53,296 bases of DNA from an uncultured Rhodopila sp. (lineage in GTDB: Bacteria > Pseudomonadota > Alphaproteobacteria > Acetobacterales > Acetobacteraceae): NCBI RefSeq assembly GCF_903944925.1, contig NZ_CAJATU010000039.1, forward strand, positions 1 through 53,296. The letters run 5' to 3'. The notes beneath the pieces were generated by a model. That model was not told the DNA's origin, did not search any database, and worked only from the letters and a program-made list of their open reading frames with translations. Shown here piece after piece: positions 7,209-14,645 of the stretch (positions are counted from its first letter, which is position 1; the number at the start of each line of letters is the position of its first letter). Position numbers and translations under genes: made by a program.

Positions 7209-7861
7209 GCGCCGCCGTGCGTGTTTTCCTGGCAGATGATCATCCCGTGGTGCTCGCCGGCATCAAGGCGCTGCTGACCGCGGATCCGGAGATTGACATC
7301 GTGGGCGAGGCGCTGGACGGACCCGGGGCGTTGCGGGCGGCGATCGAACTGCGGCCGGACGTGATGGTGCTGGACCTGTCGATGCCCGGGTTGAGCGGGA
7401 TGGATGTCACCCGGCAACTGCTGGCCGAGTTCCCGGCATGCAAGGTGCTGGTGCTGACGGTGCACGAGGACCGCTCCTACGTCCGCAAGCTGCTTGAATT
7501 CGGTGCCGTCGGCTACGTGCTGAAGCGTTCGGCCGGGGAGGATCTGCTGCGGGCGATCCATGCGGTGGCGGCAGGGGGGATTTACCTCGATCCGGCGATC
7601 GCCGGGCAGGCGATCGATTCCAGCGCGAACCGGCAGCAGGACGATGGCCCCGGGCGGGCAGCCGATTTGAGCGAGCGCGAGGTGGAGGTGCTGCGGCTGA
7701 CCGCGCTGGGCCACAGTAATAAGGCGATCGCCGCGGTGCTGCGGGTCGGGGTGAAGAGCGTGGAGACGTATAAGTCGCGCGCGATGGACAAGCTGGGTTT
7801 CCACAGCCGGGTCGAGCTGGTGGGGTATGCGCTGGGGCATGGCTGGCTGGCCAAGGGGTGA
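7205..7861 (+). CDS. NarL/FixJ-family response regulator, partner of the phytochrome
   Basis: A 218-residue DNA-binding response regulator. The receiver domain has the acidic pocket Asp11-Asp12, phosphoacceptor Asp57 (VLDLSMPG) and a conserved Lys near residue 107 (VLKRSAG). The C-terminal LuxR-type helix-turn-helix is LSEREVEVLRLTALGHSNKA onward. The GTG at 7205 overlaps the kinase stop codon by 4 nt (GTGA), which fits translational coupling; an upstream in-frame ATG at 7178 would overlap more and add residues absent from the family. HisKA_3 kinases usually pair with NarL regulators, so this is very likely the cognate partner. Its targets are not visible; the puc promoter and its own promoter are candidates. 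Confidence 0.9.
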   Translation: MSAAVRVFLADDHPVVLAGIKALLTADPEIDIVGEALDGPGALRAAIELRPDVMVLDLSMPGLSGMDVTRQLLAEFPACKVLVLTVHEDRSYVRKLLEFGAVGYVLKRSAGEDLLRAIHAVAAGGIYLDPAIAGQAIDSSANRQQDDGPGRAADLSEREVEVLRLTALGHSNKAIAAVLRVGVKSVETYKSRAMDKLGFHSRVELVGYALGHGWLAKG

Positions 7862-8174
7862 GGGGCTTGGCCGCGCGATCGTGAGCACTCGGCGATCGAT
7901 TTCGCTAATGTTTGTATTCCGCTTTCGGCACGCATTGTCGTATCGCTGAAGGCGGCCGGGGATTCTGCGGCCGGCCGGCGGGCCTTTCGGTGTACCTTGT
8001 TGCTATCAATAACGATCGCCCGCGAGGCGCCGATTGTTGCGCGCGACTTGCAATACAGTGCTGTGAACTGCCCTGCCGGTCGCACCCTCTCACCGACGTT
8101 TTATTTGCCTGTTGAATTCGATCTCGTCTTTATAACAACAAGCACAAACTCACCGATTTTGGCGGAACACACCG
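7862..8174. other. Gene-free stretch before the biosynthetic island
   Basis: About 310 bases with no convincing coding frame. The last 80 bases are richer in A and T and end with GGCGGA before the next gene, so the promoter of the biosynthetic operon is expected here. I see no clear operator, terminator or RNA gene. Confidence 0.4.
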
Positions 8175-9326
8175 ATGGAATCAGCCAGGGGCGAGTCGGC
8201 TTGGATGACCGAAGACACGCGGATCTTCCAAGAAACGGTCCGCCACTTCACCAACCGGGAGCTTGCCCCCCACCAGGCGCGGTGGGCCGAACAAGGCCGC
8301 CCGGACCGCGGCGTCTGGCTCAAGGCCGGTGAGACGGGCTTGCTGCTTCCCGACGTGCCCGAAGAATACGGCGGGGGCGGCGGCAGCTTCGCGCACGAGG
8401 CGATCGTTATCGAGCAACTCGCCCGCGCCGGTATCCATATCGGCTTCAGCGTACAAAGCATCGTGGCGCATTACATCCTGGCCTACGGCAATGACGCGCA
8501 AAAGCGCCGCTGGCTGCCGCGCATGGCCAGCGGCGATTTGATCGGCGCGATCGCAATGACCGAGCCGGATGCCGGTTCCGACCTGCAGGCGATCAAGACA
8601 CTGGCCCGCAGGGAAGACGATCATTACGTCATTCGCGGTTCGAAGACGTTCATTACCAACGGGTCGCAAGCAAATCTGATTTGCCTCGCGGTGCGAACCG
8701 ATCCGCAGGCGGCCGGGCCCAGGGCGCTGTCTCTGATCGTGGTCGAAACAGACGATCTCCCGGGCTACCAAATCGGCCGCCCGCTACGAAAGATCGGCCG
8801 GCACACTCAGGATGTTTGCGAACTGTTTTTCGACGGCACCCGCGTTCCCGTAACGAACCTGCTCGGCGCGGGGGAAGGGCGCGGACTGTTCCAGTTGATG
8901 GACCAGTTGTGTTACGAGCGCCTGTCGATCGGACTGAGCGCGGTGGCGGCCGCGGAAGCCGCGGTTGAGATCACCACACGCTACGTCAAGGACCGCAAAG
9001 CCTTCGGCAAGCCGCTGCTCGATTTGCAGAACACGCGCTTCAAACTGGCGGAGTGCAGGACCGAAGCGCATATCGGCCGGATTTTCATGGATAACTGCAT
9101 TCAGCAGTTCCTTGCCGGCAAGCTCGACCCGGTTACCGCGGCAATGGCGAAGTACTGGCTGACCGATCGCCAGTTTCACATCATCGACGAGTGCGTGCAA
9201 CTGCACGGCGGCTACGGATACATGCAGGACTGTCCCATCGGCCGCATGTGGGCGGATAGTCGCGTGCAGCGCATCTACGGCGGCTCGAACGAGATCATGA
9301 AAGAACTGATAGGGAGATCCCTGTGA
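8175..9326 (+). CDS. Acyl-CoA dehydrogenase-family flavoprotein of the biosynthetic island
   Basis: A 383-residue FAD enzyme of the acyl-CoA dehydrogenase fold. It has AMTEPDAGSD (flavin and substrate contacts), GSKTFITNGSQA, DRKAFGKPL and the C-terminal LHGGYGYM...RIYGGSNEIMKELI. The Glu of GSNEI is in the place of the long-chain-type catalytic base. Such enzymes desaturate the alpha-beta bond of acyl-CoA; relatives in natural-product clusters (the PltE type) act on an aminoacyl group held on a carrier protein. The next gene encodes an A-PCP protein and overlaps by 4 nt (GTGA), so the carrier-bound aminoacyl thioester is the likely substrate. A second in-frame ATG at 8205 is an alternative start. 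Ordinary fatty-acid oxidation is less likely in this context. Confidence 0.87.
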   Translation: MESARGESAWMTEDTRIFQETVRHFTNRELAPHQARWAEQGRPDRGVWLKAGETGLLLPDVPEEYGGGGGSFAHEAIVIEQLARAGIHIGFSVQSIVAHYILAYGNDAQKRRWLPRMASGDLIGAIAMTEPDAGSDLQAIKTLARREDDHYVIRGSKTFITNGSQANLICLAVRTDPQAAGPRALSLIVVETDDLPGYQIGRPLRKIGRHTQDVCELFFDGTRVPVTNLLGAGEGRGLFQLMDQLCYERLSIGLSAVAAAEAAVEITTRYVKDRKAFGKPLLDLQNTRFKLAECRTEAHIGRIFMDNCIQQFLAGKLDPVTAAMAKYWLTDRQFHIIDECVQLHGGYGYMQDCPIGRMWADSRVQRIYGGSNEIMKELIGRSL

Positions 9327-11248
9327 CGGCAACCGTTGAAGTCCTTACGCGGCCCCGGGCAGTTTCCGGGAAAAACCGGTGGGAAGAAGTGCTGCACAAA
9401 ATTAACGACACCCGGGCGGATTTCCCGCAGGTCTGTGCGCATGAACTGTTCGAGCAACAGGTTGCCCGCGACCCCGCAGCCATCGCCCTGGTTTTCGGGC
9501 AGCGCGAGGTCACCTACGGTGAACTGAACGAGCGCGCGAACAAAGTCGCGCACCACCTGCGCAGGCGTGGCGTGGCACCCGACGTGCTGGTGGGCGTCTG
9601 CCTGGAACGCTCGCCGGAGATGGTCGTTGCGTTGCTGGCGGTCTGGAAGGCCGGCGGCGCCTATGTGCCGCTGGACCCGGCATACCCGCCGGAGCGTCTG
9701 TCGTTCATGCTCGCCGACGCGCGGACAGCGTTGCTGCTGACCGAGGAAAAATGCGGCAAGCTGTTTGCCTCCGTGCCCGCCGAAAAGACGATCTACCTGG
9801 ATTCCGGCTGGGCGCTACTGGCCCGGGAGCGCAGTGACAATTTGCCGCCCATCGCCTGCCCGTCCGACCTGGCTTACGTCATGTACACCTCAGGTTCGAC
9901 CGGCCAGCCGAAAGGCGCCATGATCCTGCAGCGCGGGCTGGTCAATTATCTCTGGTGGGCCATCAGCGCCTATGCCGTCGAGCCCGGACGCTCGGTTCCG
10001 GTGCACACCTCGGTTGCCTTCGACCTGACGGTGACCAGCCTCTTCACGCCCTTGCTCGCCGGCGGGACCGTGGAACTTCTGCCGGAGGATCTCGGCGCGC
10101 AGAACCTGCTGGCCGCCCTGCTCCGCAGCGGCGGCCGAAGCCTCGTCAAGATCACGCCGGCTCATCTGGAACTGCTGAACGGACAGTTGAGTCCGCAGCA
10201 GGCGGCGGGGGTTTGCCGGGCGTTCGTCATCGGCGGCGAGAATCTGCTCGCCGAAAACCTCCGCCTCTGGCGCGGCCTGGTGCCCCCGACGCGGCTCATC
10301 AACGAGTACGGCCCCACCGAGACGGTTGTCGGTTGCAGCATCCATGAGGTCCAGCCCGGAGACGCGGATACCGGGGCCGTGCCGATCGGCCGGCCGATCG
10401 CCAATACGCAGTTATATGTGCTTGATCCCAACATGCGGCCGGTGCCGCCGGGCGTGATCGGCGAGTTGTATATCGGTGGCGCGGGCGTGGCGCGCGGTTA
10501 CCTGAACCGACCGGAACTTACCGCCGAACGGTTCGTACCCGACCCGTTTGGCGGCGTCCGCGGTGCGGCCTTGTTCCGGACGGGAGACCTCGCCCAATAC
10601 CAGGCCGACGGAACGTTGCATTGCCTGGGCCGGGCGGATGGCCAGGTCAAGGTCCGCGGCTACCGCATCGAACTCGGTGAGATCGAAGCGGCGCTGGCCG
10701 CGCACCCGGCGGTGCGGTCCTGCGTTGTCCTGGCGCGCGAGGACGATCCCGGGAACAAGCAGCTTGTCGGTTACCTGGTCGCGCGCGACGGCGGCGTGCC
10801 GGGTGCCGAAGACCTGCGTGGGTTCCTGAAAGAGAAACTGCCCGAATACATGGTGCCCGGCAAATTCGTCTCCATGGACTCGCTGCCGCTGACTCCGAAC
10901 GGGAAGTTCGACCGCAAGGCCCTGCCGCCGCCGCCGCGGGAGGTCTCCAGCGCCGACGCGGGCGGGACGCCGCGGACGGAGACCGAGAAGGTCGTTGCGG
11001 CGATCTGGAGCGAGCTGTTGGGGGTGGACGGTATCGGGATCCACAACGACTTCTTTGATCTGGGCGGAGACTCGATCTCGGCGGTCAGGCTGCTTGTTCG
11101 GCTGCATGAGGCTTTCGGCGTCGATTTCCAATTGTCGGCCCTGTTCGAGCGATCGACGATCGCCGGACTTTCGGAACTGGTGGACAGCTTCGTGCTGACC
11201 CGTCGCGACTCCGCCGTATCGGCTGGGCGGGAAGAGTTCGTTCTATGA
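9323..11248 (+). CDS. Stand-alone NRPS module: adenylation domain plus peptidyl carrier protein
   Basis: A 641-residue protein that should activate one amino acid as its adenylate and load it on its own carrier domain. It has no condensation or thioesterase domain. The A domain shows all core motifs: A2 (KAGGAYVPLDPAYP), A3 (YTSGSTGQPKG), A5 (NEYGPTET), A7 (FRTGDLA), A8 (GRADGQVKVRGYRIELGEIE) and A10 (PNGKFDRKAL). My hand reading of the ten specificity positions gives DLTKVGEVGK. That is one step from the known Asn code (DLTKLGEVGK) and two from an Asp code (DLTKVGHIGK). The carrier has LGGDS with Ser584 for phosphopantetheine. It starts at a GTG overlapping the dehydrogenase stop, and its stop overlaps the thioesterase start as ATGA. 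Confidence 0.92.
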   Translation: MTATVEVLTRPRAVSGKNRWEEVLHKINDTRADFPQVCAHELFEQQVARDPAAIALVFGQREVTYGELNERANKVAHHLRRRGVAPDVLVGVCLERSPEMVVALLAVWKAGGAYVPLDPAYPPERLSFMLADARTALLLTEEKCGKLFASVPAEKTIYLDSGWALLARERSDNLPPIACPSDLAYVMYTSGSTGQPKGAMILQRGLVNYLWWAISAYAVEPGRSVPVHTSVAFDLTVTSLFTPLLAGGTVELLPEDLGAQNLLAALLRSGGRSLVKITPAHLELLNGQLSPQQAAGVCRAFVIGGENLLAENLRLWRGLVPPTRLINEYGPTETVVGCSIHEVQPGDADTGAVPIGRPIANTQLYVLDPNMRPVPPGVIGELYIGGAGVARGYLNRPELTAERFVPDPFGGVRGAALFRTGDLAQYQADGTLHCLGRADGQVKVRGYRIELGEIEAALAAHPAVRSCVVLAREDDPGNKQLVGYLVARDGGVPGAEDLRGFLKEKLPEYMVPGKFVSMDSLPLTPNGKFDRKALPPPPREVSSADAGGTPRTETEKVVAAIWSELLGVDGIGIHNDFFDLGGDSISAVRLLVRLHEAFGVDFQLSALFERSTIAGLSELVDSFVLTRRDSAVSAGREEFVL

Positions 11249-12183
11249 TGATGGACACGGCAAGCCTGCTGTCGACGTTGCGTGAACGCGACGTCCGGCT
11301 ATGGGTCGAAGATGACCGGATCAAGTGCACGGCCCCGGCAGGCGCGCTCGATGCCGAAACGCGGGCGATCCTGGCCAGCCGGAAGCAGGAAATCCTGGCG
11401 TTCCTGCAGGGCGCGGACGCGTTGAAAAGCACGCCCGCCGCAATCGTGCCGATAAAGCCCGGGGGCGGGCGGCCGCCCTTGTTCATCGTGTCCGGCTATC
11501 GTGGCGACGTGTTTTTCATGCTGCCGCTGGCCCGGCAACTGCATCCGGAGCAACCCGTGCTCGGCGTCCAGCCGCCGGGCCTGGACGGCAGCGCACCGTT
11601 GGCATCGGTGGCGGCGCTGGCGCGTTTCCAGGTCGAACAGATCCGCCGCTATCGCCCGAAAGGTCCCTACCTCCTCGGCGGCCATTGCTCCGGCGGCACC
11701 ATTGCCTTTGAGATCGCGCAACAACTGACCGCGGCGGGTCAGGAGGTGGCATTCCTGGGGCTGATTGGCAGCCCGTTTCCGACGGCATTCCTGCCGCTCA
11801 ACCGCTTCGCGGCGCGGCTGACCGGCGGCTCGCTGGCGGAGCGGAAGCAGAAGATCATGCGCAGGATCCAGAAGCTCATTCATCCGCCGAAACACCAGCC
11901 CGAAGCGCCGCCCGAGGTCAGTGCGATGACCACGATCGATCTGCGTGTCGGCGGCGCCACGCTCGCCGCGGTCCGCGCTTATAGGCCGCGATACTACGAC
12001 GGGCAGATCGACCAGTTCGTTAGCGGCGAGGAATGGCATCTCGCCCACCGCTGGCGCGAATTCGCCCGGACCGTCCGCCAGCACAAAATTGGCAGCCTCG
12101 ATATCGAAGAAATCTTGCGCGGCCCGGAAGTGGCTGTGCTCGCTGCAGCTTTGCAAGCAAGGCTCGACGCGATACCCGCATGA
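11245..12183 (+). CDS. Thioesterase-like alpha/beta hydrolase with N-terminal TubC-type docking domain
   Basis: A 312-residue protein. Residues about 5-55 (LLSTLRERDVRLWVEDDRIK onward) match the TubC N-terminal docking fold that brings NRPS/PKS partners together. Residues 70-310 form a thioesterase of the NRPS type with PLFIVSGYRGD, VQPPGLDG and the nucleophile elbow GGHCSGG. The usual Ser is Cys148 there. Where the family has the catalytic His (a GDH motif) I read KIGSLDIEEIL, with no His in register. It may be a Cys-type thioesterase, an acyl transferase or a chain-holding partner rather than a classical hydrolase. It should dock on the preceding A-PCP. ATG codons at 11245, 11248 and 11251 are all possible starts. 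Confidence 0.85.
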   Translation: MMMDTASLLSTLRERDVRLWVEDDRIKCTAPAGALDAETRAILASRKQEILAFLQGADALKSTPAAIVPIKPGGGRPPLFIVSGYRGDVFFMLPLARQLHPEQPVLGVQPPGLDGSAPLASVAALARFQVEQIRRYRPKGPYLLGGHCSGGTIAFEIAQQLTAAGQEVAFLGLIGSPFPTAFLPLNRFAARLTGGSLAERKQKIMRRIQKLIHPPKHQPEAPPEVSAMTTIDLRVGGATLAAVRAYRPRYYDGQIDQFVSGEEWHLAHRWREFARTVRQHKIGSLDIEEILRGPEVAVLAAALQARLDAIPA

Positions 12184-12296
12184 GTGTGCGGCTGCCGGTG
12201 ACCGGACGCTGCACGCCTTCAAAAGGAATCAGCGCAAACCGTTCCAGCGCCCGGGCGATTACGGCCGCTGCATAAACTCGCACCAGGAGAGCAGGA

Positions 12297-12821
12297 ATGG
12301 AAACCGTCGTCACCCGTTTCCTTGCCGAGCGCGGCATCCCTTACACACTGAAACGTCATGTATTCCCGGCTTACAACTGCGAAGACGCTGCCCGGGCACG
12401 CGGCGTCCGCATCTCCCAAATCGTCAAATGCATGGTCGGCATGGACGTCGAGGGCGGCCTGCATGTCATGCTGATCCCCGGGGACCGGATTCTGAAGTTA
12501 AAGAAAGTAAGACCGCTGGCGGGCGGACTCAAGATAGACCTGATGTGTCGCGAGACCCTCGCCGAAAATTACGATGTGACTGTGGGCGCCATATCGCCTA
12601 CGCAGTTCTTTGGTATCGCCAGTTTCTACATGGATCATTCCGTTTTCCTCGAGGACGATGTGGACATCAGCTCCGGGGATCTCACTGCCGGAATTGAAGT
12701 GTCCGCGGGTCGCCTGGAACAGCTCCTCGGCGCGATGCGCTGCGATATCGTATCGGTATCGGGCGCCCCGGATCACCAGCGCGGTCACGCCAGGCGGCTG
12801 GAGGTTGGCGCGTATCTCTGA
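12297..12821 (+). CDS. YbaK/ProX-type deacylase domain protein
   Basis: A 174-residue protein of the YbaK/EbsC/ProX family, known for hydrolysing misacylated tRNAs in trans. It shows the expected start (a helix, then RGIPYTLKRHVFPAYNCEDA), the conserved Lys44 in QIVKCMVG, and DRILKLKKVRPLAGG with the VGAISPTQFFG loop. AGGAG lies about 10 nt before the ATG. It comes 113 nt after the thioesterase on the same strand, inside the biosynthetic island. A role in clearing wrongly charged tRNA, or in self-protection against an amino-acid-like product, is inference from context. The family assignment is good but the substrate is unknown. Confidence 0.8.
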   Translation: METVVTRFLAERGIPYTLKRHVFPAYNCEDAARARGVRISQIVKCMVGMDVEGGLHVMLIPGDRILKLKKVRPLAGGLKIDLMCRETLAENYDVTVGAISPTQFFGIASFYMDHSVFLEDDVDISSGDLTAGIEVSAGRLEQLLGAMRCDIVSVSGAPDHQRGHARRLEVGAYL

Positions 12822-12862
12822 GGCGAGGTACGGATCGTCATGCCAACGTGATTTGATCCGCA

Positions 12863-14395
12863 TTGAATCGATGGGCCATCATCACCGTCGATGCCTGCCA
12901 CGGCGTCATTTCTCAACGAGGCATTTTACCGTTGTATCGCCAAATCCTGGGTTATGTGCCATCCAACGTGGTGCCGGCCATCGTTTCAATTTTGATGGTT
13001 TATGCCTACACACGCCTGCTGTCGCCGGCGGCATTCGGCGTCTACAGCTACGTATTTGCCACCGTGCTGGTGCTGCAGACGTCGCTGTTCCAGGCACTGC
13101 CGATCGCGGTGATGCGGTTTTATCCGGGGGCGGCGAAGGCGCACCGGAAAGATCGCCTGCTGAAGGAAGCTTACCTGGTCTTCTACGGCCTGGCCGCGGT
13201 CGCGACCCTGATCTGCGCCGGGCTCATGCTGGCGATCGACATGCCGGAGGAATATCGGCTGCCGGCTTTGCTGGCGGTGCCGATGCTGCTGTTTCGCTCG
13301 CTCGTGCAGCTTAACCAGGCGGTCAACCGCTCAGCCGAAAGCATGCGGTGGTACAATGCGATCGAGTGCGTGCACGCGATCCTGGGTTTCGGACTGGGGC
13401 TGGTGGCGCTGTATTTGCTCGGTCCGTCCGCGGCGGCCATCGTGCTTGGGCTTCTGATCGCGGCGGTGCTGTGTTCGCTCGCCGATATCCGCCTGTTACT
13501 CGCGCCGCTGGCAGCAACGGCAAGGGGTTTGGACAAGGCTGAACTGATGCGCCTGCTGGCCTATGCGTGGCCGATGGTCGCGGTCGCGGCGACCACGGCG
13601 ACCCTGCAGACCAGCGACCGGTTCATGATCGGATCGATGGCCGGGGCCGACGCGCTGGGCATTTTCGCCGTCGCCTACAGCCTGGTGGAGCGGCCGACAT
13701 CGCTGATCTGCGGATCTATCACCGGCACCACCTTCCCCCTGGTGGTGAAGGTGCTGGAGCACCAGGGCAAGGAAGCCGCGCGGCTCCAGGCGGGCCGCAA
13801 CGGGATCGCTTTGCTGGCGGTCAGCCTGCCGGCCTGCGCCGGCCTGGCGCTGACCGCCGACTACATCGCCGCCACGCTCGTCGGGCCAGCGTTTCGCGAG
13901 GGCGTTGCAGCGCTGCTGCCAATCATGTCCTACACGATGCTCGCCCGCGGCCTGCGCGCGCATTTCGTGGACCATGCGTTCCATCTGTCCGGGCACCCGT
14001 TGCGGATGCTCTGGACCTACCTGCCGGTGACGATCCTGAACATCGCGCTGAATCTGTACATCGTGCCGCGTTATGGCATGTTCGGCGCCGCCTGGACTGC
14101 TCTCGGTTGCCAATGGCTGACGGTGCTGACCGGGTGCTTTATCGGGACTTCGCTGTTTCCGGTGTGGCTGCCGCTCGGCCAGACGCTTCGCTGCATCCTG
14201 GCCGTGGTGCCGATGATCGCCGGCCTGACGTTGATTCGTTTTCCGCTCAACTGGTACGGCCTGTTCGCAGCCATCGCGTTTGGGGCCGTGCTCTATGTCG
14301 TCAGCGCGTTCGCGCTCGACGTCGGCGAGGCGCGGTCGCTCGCCCACGCCACGCTGCGTCGGCGGATGCGGCACAAATTGGTCGAACTGACTTAA
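12863..14395 (+). CDS. Wzx/MATE-like polysaccharide-type flippase or exporter
   Basis: A polytopic membrane protein of about 490-510 residues with roughly 12-14 hydrophobic segments, of the oligosaccharide flippase (Wzx/RfbX, MATE-like) type. It has YRQILGYVPSNVVPAIVSIL at the N-terminus, TLQTSDRFMIGSMAGADALG mid-protein and FGAAWTALGCQW near the end. Such proteins move lipid-linked or amphipathic molecules across the inner membrane. The frame opens with TTG at 12863, but TTG at 12932, just after AACGAGG and in line with the family N-terminus, may be the true start. It is the last gene of the island and could export its product. No glycosyltransferases are nearby, so a normal O-antigen role is less likely. 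Confidence 0.8.
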   Translation: MNRWAIITVDACHGVISQRGILPLYRQILGYVPSNVVPAIVSILMVYAYTRLLSPAAFGVYSYVFATVLVLQTSLFQALPIAVMRFYPGAAKAHRKDRLLKEAYLVFYGLAAVATLICAGLMLAIDMPEEYRLPALLAVPMLLFRSLVQLNQAVNRSAESMRWYNAIECVHAILGFGLGLVALYLLGPSAAAIVLGLLIAAVLCSLADIRLLLAPLAATARGLDKAELMRLLAYAWPMVAVAATTATLQTSDRFMIGSMAGADALGIFAVAYSLVERPTSLICGSITGTTFPLVVKVLEHQGKEAARLQAGRNGIALLAVSLPACAGLALTADYIAATLVGPAFREGVAALLPIMSYTMLARGLRAHFVDHAFHLSGHPLRMLWTYLPVTILNIALNLYIVPRYGMFGAAWTALGCQWLTVLTGCFIGTSLFPVWLPLGQTLRCILAVVPMIAGLTLIRFPLNWYGLFAAIAFGAVLYVVSAFALDVGEARSLAHATLRRRMRHKLVELT

Positions 14396-14645
14396 TCCGT
14401 GGGTGACAAGATATTGATCCCCAGGCGCAACCCATGACCCCACCGGGCCCGTGGCAATCAAGGCGTGTCTTATCAACACCTTGACGGTCAGCACACCAAC
14501 GGACATCCAGGTTACAGTCCGCGAAAATCCGCAGGATCGCCATCCCGCGCGATCTGCAACGTATCGACCTTTGCTACCATTCCGTGCAGAGTCGAAAAAG
14601 ACAGTCCGGTGACCAGCCGGCATCAGGCTTTGGGAGAACGCGATC

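Noticed and set aside
8175..11248. A pyrrole-2-carboxylate (proline-oxidising) PltE/PltF-like pathway
   Set aside because: The dehydrogenase/A-PCP pairing suggested it, but the specificity code DLTKVGEVGK is far from proline codes.
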